Source: Prevotella sp. CAG:1185 (GTDB lineage Bacteria; Bacteroidota; Bacteroidia; Bacteroidales; Bacteroidaceae). Taken from it: 27,301 bases of DNA. Below the pieces are notes generated by a model. The model ran no database searches and had not been told where the DNA came from. It saw nothing but the letters and a program-made list of their open reading frames with translations. The first letter of the stretch is position 1; every line of letters starts with the position of its first letter. This document shows, one piece after another, positions 7,181-15,232 of the stretch. The translations under genes and the position numbers were made by a program. Where the stretch lies: NCBI GenBank assembly GCA_000436695.1, contig HF992525.1:1-27301 (forward strand), given 5' to 3'.

Positions 7181-7843
7181 TCAATTTCTATTCATCACAC
7201 TTTCTGCCAGTAAATAAACTCGTGTGCCAAGTGTCTGCGGCCAGCGGTCTGCGGGATTTTTATCTAACAGCCTTGCACGTTCTATCGCCACTTCCACGTG
7301 CTCTATTAAGGTTAAGACATCGTATGCCGATTCATGATAAGAACCCATCTTCTGGCGCAATAGTACCTTCAAATACGGATTACTGCTCTTCGACTTACGT
7401 CGGTTTTCCATCCATAATAGCTGCTCTTCAGGTGTCAATGATGAGACATCCACCAAATGCAATAAGAGCCACAGCTCAAAACAAGGATTGCTTAAAGCCA
7501 TGTGCATGGATACATCCTGCATACATTCTGTGGCTACACGAGACAGCATTGCCTCTGTCCAATGGTCTTTATCCGTTACTAACCAAAGCTCGTCATCAGC
7601 CTCCAACTCATACTGGCATTTGTATTCATTAAGCTGTTCAAGCACATGCTCCGGACTTGAATTGTTCTTCTCGTCCTCACTCCTCTTTAATATATGCGCA
7701 TGTACGCGGGGATTGGTATATTCCTTTGCCAATGCCTTGAAATATATCCGCTCCGTATCTTTGCCCTCGGAGGCTATGACTATCAGACGGGCGTCGCGAA
7801 AAGCCTCACGGCGCTCACGTATCAAACTATTCCTGTTTCGCAT
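7181..7843 (-). CDS. rloB: RloB-like protein (Toprim-related), partner of the upstream ATPase
   Basis: The 220-residue protein has the pattern of the RloB family: an N-terminal SEGKDTERIYF (residues 25-35, with E26 and E31), an acidic DKD after a hydrophobic strand (LWLVTDKDHW, D91 and D93) and SNPCFELWLLLH (118-129). The E...DxD arrangement resembles a Toprim-type metal site, so it may be a nuclease. The family name comes from genes linked to type I restriction loci in Campylobacter. Its ATG at 7843 overlaps the end of the ATPase gene by 17 nt, with GGGA a few bases upstream, so the two are translationally coupled. The pairing resembles the ATPase-plus-Toprim layout of PARIS and OLD systems. 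Anti-phage function is inferred from that analogy. Confidence 0.85.
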   Translation of the reverse strand: MRNRNSLIRERREAFRDARLIVIASEGKDTERIYFKALAKEYTNPRVHAHILKRSEDEKNNSSPEHVLEQLNEYKCQYELEADDELWLVTDKDHWTEAMLSRVATECMQDVSMHMALSNPCFELWLLLHLVDVSSLTPEEQLLWMENRRKSKSSNPYLKVLLRQKMGSYHESAYDVLTLIEHVEVAIERARLLDKNPADRWPQTLGTRVYLLAESVMNRN

Positions 7844-9170
7844 CGTCCCAATGAATATTATCTAATTCGCCAAAGAATGGAATCGCCCCATAGCGACCAT
7901 TCAGATAACCTTTCTGCACATTCTTCCTCGGCTTGTATTCGCAGAGCGAAGACAAATGGCTTTCTCCGTTTTTATCTTTCTCAACGAACCATACTTCATC
8001 CTGACGGATAGGAGCCGTAGAAAGCAGACTTGACTCATGAGTGGTGCATATCAGCTGCATTTGCGAATCGCTTCGGAGCAAGCTGTTGTACATCTCCAAC
8101 AATTTCAATGTCAGCATAGGGTGTAAGCTCCTGTCAACTTCATCAATCAGATAGACGGCATCATTGGCATGCATATCAATAAGCATTGGTATAAAGTCGA
8201 ATAGACGTGATGTGCCGTCAGACTCTTCAAACATTTCGAATATATAATCCGAACTGCTGCCTTCTTTCTTGTGGATGGTTTTCAGTTCGTGCCACTTCAA
8301 ATTCTTTGACTTGTCTTTTTCTGCAAAGATAAAACGATTCTCATTGTGAATAACCACACCCGTATTGGTGTCTTTGCCCGCAAGACTTTCCTCTATTTTC
8401 TGCCTGATTTCGTCGGGAATGCCTAATTCTTCGGGCTTAGACTCTACGCGACAAATGTCAGAGATGCCGGTACCGAAATATTCAAGCAGTCTACGCATCA
8501 TGACTTTAAACTGATTGTCGCTCACAACCCGGAACGGGAAGTCAGTCCGATGCGTCTTCGGAAATATGATATTCAGATTCTCAAACCACTTTCGTGCCAA
8601 CTTGACAGCATCAATTCCTTTTCCGTTGCGTTCAATATATTCATTTAGAAAAGTACCTTTCGTTGGCGTACCGTCAATCAAGTATTTTAAGAATTGCCCG
8701 CCCTCTTCTTTCATAAACTGAGGCGCAATAACATTATCCCAATCGTTGCCGGAACGTTTGCGCTCAAAAATCATAGTGTCATTCCGGCTACCGGTCTTAT
8801 ACAGCCATTCCTCCAGCAAGCCTCCCTTTGAGAACGCCACACCATAAGCTAAAAACTGGTCATCCACTTTAAATTCAAGTTCAATGCTCGAACGCTCCTG
8901 CGGATTATCCGTCATCTTAAAATAGTTGTACTTAAAGTTGCTCCAGCCATTAAGAGCAAATGCTTTGATAATGGCCAAACACTTTATGATGTTAGACTTT
9001 CCCGAAGCATTGGCTCCATATATTAATCCCATGCGAAGCACCGAAATGTCATCACGTTTATTTGCGCGTGACACATGCAGCGGCAAAAGGTCGCTCTTGC
9101 TGGCTGTAAACAATATGCGTGTTTCCTTATTAAAGGAGTATATATTTTCAAATTTTGCAGATAACAACAT
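7827..9170 (-). CDS. AAA-family ATPase, SMC/OLD-like (RloA-type)
   Basis: The 447-residue protein starts MLLSAKFENIYSF, typical of COG1106/AAA_15 ATPases, where the first strand leads to Walker A. Walker A is GANASGKS (residues 52-59). Walker B is YLIDEVD (about 339-345, D343 and E344), followed by RSLHP and a switch histidine in CTTHESSL (about H378). The two motifs are separated by about 280 residues with charged helical stretches, as in ABC-type/SMC-like ATPases of OLD and PARIS systems. It should bind and hydrolyse ATP and gate the activity of its RloB partner, possibly by sensing a phage product. The start is ATG at 9170. Lysine-rich, A/T-rich coding differs from the flanking housekeeping genes, which fits horizontal transfer. 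Confidence 0.85.
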   Translation of the reverse strand: MLLSAKFENIYSFNKETRILFTASKSDLLPLHVSRANKRDDISVLRMGLIYGANASGKSNIIKCLAIIKAFALNGWSNFKYNYFKMTDNPQERSSIELEFKVDDQFLAYGVAFSKGGLLEEWLYKTGSRNDTMIFERKRSGNDWDNVIAPQFMKEEGGQFLKYLIDGTPTKGTFLNEYIERNGKGIDAVKLARKWFENLNIIFPKTHRTDFPFRVVSDNQFKVMMRRLLEYFGTGISDICRVESKPEELGIPDEIRQKIEESLAGKDTNTGVVIHNENRFIFAEKDKSKNLKWHELKTIHKKEGSSSDYIFEMFEESDGTSRLFDFIPMLIDMHANDAVYLIDEVDRSLHPMLTLKLLEMYNSLLRSDSQMQLICTTHESSLLSTAPIRQDEVWFVEKDKNGESHLSSLCEYKPRKNVQKGYLNGRYGAIPFFGELDNIHWDDAKQE

Positions 9171-9189
9171 AAGATAACATCAAATATTT

Positions 9190-9214
9190 CGTAAATAATT
9201 TACGTACAAAGATA
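9190..9214 (-). promoter_or_regulatory. Putative promoter with operator-like palindrome for the ATPase/RloB operon
   Basis: The minus strand has TATCTTTG (9207-9214), a perfect TAnnTTTG -7 element, 36 nt before the ATPase start. Just downstream, where transcription should begin, lies the palindrome CGTAAAT-A-ATTTACG (9190-9204). A -33 TTTG at the ideal spacing is lacking. A regulator bound at this palindrome would block initiation. Confidence 0.45.
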
Positions 9215-9748
9215 ATAAAAATATATCAAAGCATGTCGCAACATTAGAATATAAATACAATAAATTGACATAATTTCACTACTACGTTACTTTACCGTCA
9301 TATTACAATAATTATATATAATATATTCGACATCAGCATAAATCTTGCGGAAACAGAAGCGCGCTATGTCATGCTTGCCAAGCTCTTATGACTGAAATGG
9401 TTTGTGTGGCTGTAACATTCACAAAGCCGAGGCAGATACCGATACATTGAATTTTTAAGGGTACACATGATAATTATGGCGACAAAATATTCATATTGAA
9501 TATGCCATGTTTATGTCTGTCAGGTAGCAGCGCCACCCATTTTAATCAATATGTAACATAAAATTATTTATTTAACCTGAAATTAATGCCGAAGTAAGAA
9601 ATTATTTTCGTAACTTCGCACAGAAAGGCAATGCCGTGCGGACATTGCCGCAAAATTGAGGATACAACAAAGACATATTACACAAGCTGAACCTACGGGC
9701 AGATGCACGCACGGACACAAGCTGACATTACATAAAAAACACAAGATT
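9215..9748. other. A/T-rich intergenic region upstream of RNase R
   Basis: Together with 9171-9214 this 578-bp spacer separates divergent genes. It contains a small inverted repeat (ATATTCA at 9487-9493 with TGAATAT at 9497-9503) and a -7-like TAACTTCG at 9611-9618 that may drive RNase R with a leader of about 130 nt. The RNase R frame is open upstream to a TTG at 9656, but similarity begins at 9749. No gene is supported. Confidence 0.5.
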
Positions 9749-11950
9749 ATGGGAAAAGGAAAAAAATCGGCAAAGAGGCTTACAAAGAAGAAAATTGCGG
9801 ACATGCTGCAAAACCTGTTTATGCAGAATGCCGACAAGACGCTAAGCTTTAAATACATATTCAAGGCGCTCAACCTTAACACGCATCCGGCAAAGATGCT
9901 GGCAGTGGACGTGATGGAAGAGATGGCATGGGACGACTTTCTGAGCAAGGTGAGCGACAACTCGTACAAGCTGAACACCAAGGGACAGGTGCAGGAAGGA
10001 CGCTTCATACGCAAGGCTAACGGCAAGAACAGCTTTGTGCCCGACGACGGCGGCAAGCCTGTGTTTGTTGCCGAGCGCAACTCGCTCTATGCCCTGACGG
10101 GCGACCGCGTCAAGGTTACGTTCCTCGCGCGCAGGGAGAAGCACATCAAGGAGGCCATGGTGACAGAGATTCTGGAGCGCGCGCACGACACGTTCGTGGG
10201 CAAGCTGAGAGTGGAAAAAGACTTTGCCTTCCTTGTGTCTAACAGCAATATCTTTGTTCACGACGTAATAATACCAAAAAACAAGCTGAAGGGCGGCAAG
10301 ACCAACGACAAGGCGCTGGTGAAGGTTACTAAATGGCCTGACGACGACAACAAGAACATCATTGGCGAGGTGGTTGACATACTGGGCGAGACCGGCGACA
10401 ACGACGTTGAGATGAACGCCATACTGGCTCAATACGGTCTGCCGTATAAATATCCGAAGAGAGTGGAGGACGCTGCCGACAAGATAAGCGCCGAGATAAC
10501 CGAGGAGGACTATAAGGAGCGCGAGGACTTCCGCGACGTAACCACGTTCACCATCGACCCGAAAGACGCCAAGGACTTCGACGACGCCCTGTCCATACGC
10601 CAGCTTGGCAAGGATCTGTGGGAGGTAGGCGTACACATTGCCGACGTGTCTCACTATGTTACCGAAGGCTCCATAATAGACAAGGAGGCGCAGAAGCGCG
10701 CCACGAGCGTTTATCTCGTAGACCGCACCATACCGATGCTGCCCGAACGCCTGTGCAACTTTATATGCTCGCTGCGCCCGGATGAGGAGAAGCTGGCTTA
10801 CAGCGTGGTGTTCAACCTCAACGCCGAAGCCGAGGTGAAGGGCTGGCGACTGGTTCACACCGTGATAAAGAGCAACCGCCGCTTTGCTTATGAGGAGGTG
10901 CAGCAGATACTTGAATACAACGGAGTGGTGGAAGGCACGGGCGAGCCCGCACCGCCTGCCGGCAAGGACGGATACAAGGGCGAGCTGGCAACGGAGCTGA
11001 TAACGCTCGACATGCTGGCAAAGAAGCTGCGCAAGGCGAGATTCAAGAACGGCGCCGTGAAGTTTGACCGCGAGGAGTTGCACTTCGACGTCGACGAGAA
11101 AGGCAAGCCCATACGCTGCTACTTCAAGAAGTCGAAAGACGCCAACAAGCTCATAGAGGAGTTTATGCTGCTGGCCAACCGCACCGTGGCCGAGAGCGTG
11201 GGCAAGGTGAAGAAGGGACAGAAGGCAAAGACTCTGCCCTACCGTATACACGACGTGCCCGACCCGACAAAGCTGGAGCGCCTGCGCGAGTTTATCGTGA
11301 AGTTCGGCTACAAGCTTAAGACCGAAGGCACCAAAGGCGAAATATCACGCAGCCTCAACAGACTGATGGACGACTGCAACGGCAAGCGTGAGCAGAACGT
11401 GATAGAGAGCGTTGCGCTGAGGGCTATGATGAAGGCTAAATACAGCGTGCACAACATAGGCCACTATGGACTGGCTTTTGAATATTACACCCACTTCACA
11501 AGTCCTATTCGCCGCTATCCCGACACCATGGTTCACCGCCTGCTCACACGCTATCAGAACGGCGGACGCAGCGCCAACAAGGAATATTATGAGGAGCTGT
11601 GCGAACACTCGAGCGACATGGAGCAGATAGCACAGAACGCCGAGCGCGACTCTATAAAGTATAAGATGGTTGAGTTTATGGCCGACAAGATAGGCAACGA
11701 ATATCCTGCCCACATCAGCGGCATAACGTCTTACGGCATTTACTGCGAGATAGACGAGAACCACTGCGAGGGCATGGTGCCAATGCACGACTTGGACGAC
11801 GACTACTACGACTTTGACGAGCGCAACTATTGTCTCGTAGGTCGCCGTCATCACAACAAATATCAGCTGGGCGACCCGGTTAAAATCAAGGTGGCACGCG
11901 CCAACGTTGAGAAGCGTCAGCTCGACTTCACTCTGGCTGAAGACAAATAA
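9749..11950 (+). CDS. rnr: Ribonuclease R (RNB-family 3'-5' exoribonuclease)
   Basis: The 733-residue protein has the full RNase R layout: a basic N-terminus and winged-helix domain (about 10-80), cold-shock/OB domains (about 85-235), the RNB catalytic domain (about 255-590) and a C-terminal S1 domain (about 635-730, ending KRQLDFTL). The catalytic aspartates D270, D276, D278 and D279 in TIDPKDAKDFDDALS correspond to D272, D278, D280 and D281 of the E. coli enzyme. It degrades structured RNA processively from the 3' end and takes part in rRNA and mRNA turnover in the cytoplasm. It is shorter than the E. coli protein (813), mostly from a shorter tail. The start is ATG at 9749 (MGKGKKSAKR), chosen over an upstream TTG in the same frame. 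Confidence 0.95.
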   Translation: MGKGKKSAKRLTKKKIADMLQNLFMQNADKTLSFKYIFKALNLNTHPAKMLAVDVMEEMAWDDFLSKVSDNSYKLNTKGQVQEGRFIRKANGKNSFVPDDGGKPVFVAERNSLYALTGDRVKVTFLARREKHIKEAMVTEILERAHDTFVGKLRVEKDFAFLVSNSNIFVHDVIIPKNKLKGGKTNDKALVKVTKWPDDDNKNIIGEVVDILGETGDNDVEMNAILAQYGLPYKYPKRVEDAADKISAEITEEDYKEREDFRDVTTFTIDPKDAKDFDDALSIRQLGKDLWEVGVHIADVSHYVTEGSIIDKEAQKRATSVYLVDRTIPMLPERLCNFICSLRPDEEKLAYSVVFNLNAEAEVKGWRLVHTVIKSNRRFAYEEVQQILEYNGVVEGTGEPAPPAGKDGYKGELATELITLDMLAKKLRKARFKNGAVKFDREELHFDVDEKGKPIRCYFKKSKDANKLIEEFMLLANRTVAESVGKVKKGQKAKTLPYRIHDVPDPTKLERLREFIVKFGYKLKTEGTKGEISRSLNRLMDDCNGKREQNVIESVALRAMMKAKYSVHNIGHYGLAFEYYTHFTSPIRRYPDTMVHRLLTRYQNGGRSANKEYYEELCEHSSDMEQIAQNAERDSIKYKMVEFMADKIGNEYPAHISGITSYGIYCEIDENHCEGMVPMHDLDDDYYDFDERNYCLVGRRHHNKYQLGDPVKIKVARANVEKRQLDFTLAEDK

Positions 11951-11968
11951 GCCGAAGATACAAAAATA

Positions 11969-12002
11969 CCGGCATGAGAGCCTTTTGTCGCTCTCATGCC
12001 GG
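11969..12002. terminator. Perfect 12-bp-arm hairpin after RNase R
   Basis: CCGGCATGAGAG (11969-11980) and CTCTCATGCCGG (11991-12002) flank a 10-nt loop, 19 nt after the rnr stop. No T-run follows, and the next gene starts 46 nt later on the same strand. It may attenuate read-through or protect the rnr mRNA end rather than stop transcription fully. Confidence 0.55.
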
Positions 12003-12048
12003 AAGATAAGAATACCCGGAGAAACATTAACAACAAGATAAACCTGAA

Positions 12049-12702
12049 ATGTCAATACACTACACACGCAGCGAGGCTCTGCTCAACACGTGGTCGCACG
12101 CCGCCGGCATACTGCTCGGTGCCGTAACGGGCACGCTGCTATTAATGATGTGCGCCGGCAGCGACAACAGCTGGGCAGGCACAGGCGTGGTGCTATATCT
12201 GGCAGGCATGCTCGCGTCGTACATAGCGTCTACCATATATCACGCCATGCCCGAACGCTACGGCCGCGCAAAGGAACGGCTCAGAAAGCTCGACCATGCC
12301 GCCATCTACTGGCACATAGCCGGCAGCTACTCGCCGCTGACGCTCATCGCCCTGCGGCAGGAAGGCCTGTGGGGCTGGGGACTGTTTGTGTTTATATGGT
12401 CGTGCGCGCTGGCAGGCACCGTTATGAGTTTCAGGCGGCTCAGAGAGCACAGCAACATAGAGACGATGTGCTACATAGGCATGGGCCTCAGCGTGCTTGT
12501 GGCATTCAAGCCGCTTATTGACAACGTTAGTTCCGCCGCCGTATGGTGGATTGTGGCCGAGGGCGTGTTCTACATCACAGGCGCCCTGTTCTACAGCCTC
12601 AACAAGCGCCGCTACATGCACAGCGTATTCCATTTTTTCGTCCTCGCCGGCTCCGTTTGCCACATCATCGCCGTATGGGACGTGCTCATGCAGTATGTGT
12701 GA
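12049..12702 (+). CDS. Hemolysin III / PAQR-family membrane protein
   Basis: The 217-residue protein has about seven hydrophobic segments and the conserved motifs of the HlyIII/YqfA/PAQR family (COG1272). These are EALLNTWSHAAG near the N-terminus, ASTIYHAMP (about 61-69), KLDHAAIYWHIAGSYSP (about 84-100) and HSVFHFFVLAGSVCH near the C-terminus. The conserved Asp and three His are expected to bind zinc within the membrane. Despite the family name, most members are not toxins. Relatives act in membrane lipid homeostasis or as receptor-like hydrolases. It lies on the same strand as RNase R with a hairpin between, so it may be partly co-transcribed. The start is ATG at 12049. Confidence 0.9.
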   Translation: MSIHYTRSEALLNTWSHAAGILLGAVTGTLLLMMCAGSDNSWAGTGVVLYLAGMLASYIASTIYHAMPERYGRAKERLRKLDHAAIYWHIAGSYSPLTLIALRQEGLWGWGLFVFIWSCALAGTVMSFRRLREHSNIETMCYIGMGLSVLVAFKPLIDNVSSAAVWWIVAEGVFYITGALFYSLNKRRYMHSVFHFFVLAGSVCHIIAVWDVLMQYV

Positions 12703-12816
12703 ATGTGGACGGAAATATAACAACGCATAACGGATAATAACCGTGAAATGTTGCCGTATAAGAGTTTTTATTGCAGTCAGGAATGACGGCAAGGATATAA
12801 AAACAGACATAAAAAG

Positions 12817-12865
12817 ACAATCCCTCCGCATTGTTTAAACAGATAAAACCATGCAGAAGGATTGT
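12817..12865. terminator. Imperfect 15-bp-arm hairpin between convergent genes
   Basis: The arms at 12817-12831 and 12851-12865 pair with two mismatches around a 19-nt loop. It is about 115 nt after the hemolysin III gene. There is no long T-run, so it is only a weak terminator candidate. Confidence 0.4.
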
Positions 12866-12940
12866 TCAACCCAAATCGGGAGTCAGAATTCAGCCGCGAT
12901 AATACATAAAACAGATAAGACTATACGCGGTCTGATGAAA

Positions 12941-12993
12941 GCCATTTAGGCTTAATAATGTATCAAACAATCAGACTTTCAGCCTGAATGGGC
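12941..12993 (-). terminator. Imperfect hairpin after the phosphoesterase gene
   Basis: GCCATTTAGGCT at 12941-12952 pairs with AGCCTGAATGGGC at 12981-12993 apart from one mismatch and one extra base. It lies 23 nt past the stop codon of the minus-strand phosphoesterase, at the end of the SusC/D operon. It is followed on the minus strand by TTTCATC, a short T-run. Confidence 0.4.
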
Positions 12994-13015
12994 ACACTTT
13001 CGCTTTTACTTACGG

Positions 13016-15232
13016 CTATTTAAGACGTATATCAAAGCTGTTGTCAGGTGCGCCGCTACTAAAATACTTTATCAGAAGGCATATATTTTTCAAACTGTCG
13101 AGCAGCTTATTGTTTTCTGTTTTCTTGCCTTCAAACGAGCGTAGCATCGCCTCATACTGACTGATGCGCCACTGCGGTATTTGTCTTAGAGCAAGCGAAC
13201 CTGCGAAATGAAGGCGATAAAGGTCGGTAACGAGGTCAAGTCCCGTCCATGCTGCCGGCTGTTCCGGGCTTTCTTTCACCCCTGCCATGCCCATAAGTTG
13301 CGAGCCGTTCATGCTGACAATGCTGTCGCCCACCACAGAAGGAAGCTCACGCTCAACATATCTCGACGCCACAAGCGCCCTGAAGTGCATGTCGCAGAAT
13401 GAAGGATAATCGCCTGAATACAGAATATCGGTGTTCCATGTCTCTGTTCCTGAGGCTATGTCGTGCTTGTATTCGCTAAAATAACGTGGCCAAAGGCTGC
13501 GGAATTTAGGCACAGAATCGAGCACTACGGTCTGCACACGGCAAAGGCTGTCGCCGCATACGGTGAGAATCTTATATGCAGGCATATATGCCGAAACCGA
13601 AGGCACCTGTATGTTATACATCACATGTCCTTGTCCGTCGTCAGCCACAGCAGTGTTGTTCTGATGAAGATGTCCGGCAAAATGAATCTTTATGCCGGCC
13701 TTCAGCAAGGCGTCGGTGAGTTCGCGCGGAGGATTGCGGTGCATATTGAAAGCCTTGTCGCCTGCCCAGCGGCTTATTACAGAGTCGGCTCCGTTGTGGA
13801 ATCCGGCAGCAGGATAATGGCAGAAAGCCACAAGCACCTTGCCGTGGCGCCGTGCTTCTTCGGCCACTTTGCCAATCCATTTAATCAGAAACTGCTTATG
13901 CTTCCATGTATTGGCGTAACCCGTTGACGTACCGCTGTATGCGGTCTTGCCGTCTCTGTTGGCGACAGGAAGATACACGCCGCCGTCGATAGCCAGCAAC
14001 CACACACCCTTAACAGGTTCAACCACATAGCTCGCGTCCTGAGCCTTCAACGTGTCGCACAGCACATAACGGCGCTTGGCAGCAGCACTCTCTGCCACGG
14101 CCTTGCCGAAGGTATAACCGTCATAATCATAGTCGGAGAACGGAGTAGCCCAATACAGATACGACTTGTCGGGCGAAAAGCCGTAGGCTGCATACTGAGC
14201 CATTATCTCATCATAGCCGCAACAATGCAGAAGAGTATCTACCTTTACAGCCTTGACACCGCTACCAGCGGCAACATCTGCCGAAGACGCTATCGCCATG
14301 CAACTGCCGTCGGCGGCAAGAAAATTGCCGTCAACGCAGTCTTCACCATAAGGTCTTGAAGGGTCATGATTGCCTGTGGTTACAAAAAACTTCATGCCAT
14401 AGCGTGAGGCATAGCTATCAAGGATATCTCTAACCGTTCGCACATTCACCGTCTGTCCATTGTCCGTAAGGTCGCCGGGCAGCACTACGAGCTTAATGCC
14501 GCGACGAACGGCATCATCAAGAGCAGCCCTGAACGCAAAGATATTCTCGTTGAAGAGTCGTGTTGACTTCAGTTCCGAGGCCAACGAGCGCACAAGCTCC
14601 GGATGACTGTCCACCGTCTGAACGTGAGGATCGGCAATGAAGGCGATTTTCAGATTGGTGTCTGTGCGACAGAAAGCCTCAGCAGCATTCTCAACACACC
14701 AGTCTATACCGAGCGGATTGTTGCTCATCTTCCATATCAGCGGCAATCTGTCATTGTCGATTATCCACATCTCGCAACCCTCCACACGGTCTTTTACATG
14801 CAGCGAGCCTATGCCAAGTCCGCATGAGATGCTGTCAGTAAGCTCATAAAGAGTGTTTCCGTAAGTCATGCGGCCTGTTGAGCGAAGACTTCTCAATGCC
14901 TCACGCGAAATCATAAAGGCCGTCTGAGATGCCGGAACATTTATGGTTCTATTCAGCGCAGGCTGCATAAAGCACAGAGAACTGCCCCGCTCCACCGACT
15001 CACGCCCCATATAATAAGCACCGCCAAAGGTTATTCCATGGCGCTGCATAGCCCAGCGAAGACATACAGAGTCGGCATAAGCCGATGCCTTTATACGGAA
15101 ACTGCGCGTCTGTCCGTAAAGAAAGAACCTGAACGTGAGCGTATCGGGCGAGAATATTCCGGCAGCGTTGACCTCTGCCACGCAGCCTGTCATCATCAGG
15201 AACAATATTATAAAATATGTTTTCAGTTTCAT
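13016..15232 (-). CDS. Secreted or lipid-anchored calcineurin-like metallophosphoesterase
   Basis: The 738-residue protein starts with a signal sequence ending in MMTGC, a probable lipobox (C17). After about 190 residues without a recognised domain comes a calcineurin-like phosphoesterase domain with all metal motifs in order: D201-P-H203, G253-D254 in GDLTDNG, G287-NHD290, the histidine in FCHYPAAGF, and G520-HLH523 with H521 and H523. It should hydrolyse phosphomono- or diesters with a two-metal centre in the periplasm or at the outer membrane. Its ATG overlaps the TGA of the GDPD-GH92 gene (ATGA at 15229-15232), so the two are translationally coupled and probably act on the same substrate. 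A role in removing phosphate left on a glycan after phosphodiester cleavage is inference. Confidence 0.88.
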   Translation of the reverse strand: MKLKTYFIILFLMMTGCVAEVNAAGIFSPDTLTFRFFLYGQTRSFRIKASAYADSVCLRWAMQRHGITFGGAYYMGRESVERGSSLCFMQPALNRTINVPASQTAFMISREALRSLRSTGRMTYGNTLYELTDSISCGLGIGSLHVKDRVEGCEMWIIDNDRLPLIWKMSNNPLGIDWCVENAAEAFCRTDTNLKIAFIADPHVQTVDSHPELVRSLASELKSTRLFNENIFAFRAALDDAVRRGIKLVVLPGDLTDNGQTVNVRTVRDILDSYASRYGMKFFVTTGNHDPSRPYGEDCVDGNFLAADGSCMAIASSADVAAGSGVKAVKVDTLLHCCGYDEIMAQYAAYGFSPDKSYLYWATPFSDYDYDGYTFGKAVAESAAAKRRYVLCDTLKAQDASYVVEPVKGVWLLAIDGGVYLPVANRDGKTAYSGTSTGYANTWKHKQFLIKWIGKVAEEARRHGKVLVAFCHYPAAGFHNGADSVISRWAGDKAFNMHRNPPRELTDALLKAGIKIHFAGHLHQNNTAVADDGQGHVMYNIQVPSVSAYMPAYKILTVCGDSLCRVQTVVLDSVPKFRSLWPRYFSEYKHDIASGTETWNTDILYSGDYPSFCDMHFRALVASRYVERELPSVVGDSIVSMNGSQLMGMAGVKESPEQPAAWTGLDLVTDLYRLHFAGSLALRQIPQWRISQYEAMLRSFEGKKTENNKLLDSLKNICLLIKYFSSGAPDNSFDIRLK

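Larger units (their letters stand above)
12703..13015. other. Convergent intergenic region with two imperfect hairpins
   Basis: This 313-bp spacer separates convergent genes. It holds an imperfect hairpin at 12817-12865 and another at 12941-12993, described separately. No coding sequence is supported. Confidence 0.55.

Noticed and set aside
9361..9660. Possible tRNA or small RNA gene upstream of RNase R
   Set aside because: No cloverleaf, T-loop consensus or terminator-like T-run was found, only a 7-bp inverted repeat.
9842..11251. A 469-codon open frame on the minus strand opposite RNase R
   Set aside because: It is antisense to a well-supported gene, has the low-complexity V/L/H/A-rich composition of reverse-strand shadows and has no recognisable domain.
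12049..12702. Reading hemolysin III as a virulence toxin
   Set aside because: The family name is historical. The motifs are those of PAQR-type membrane proteins, widespread in non-pathogens.
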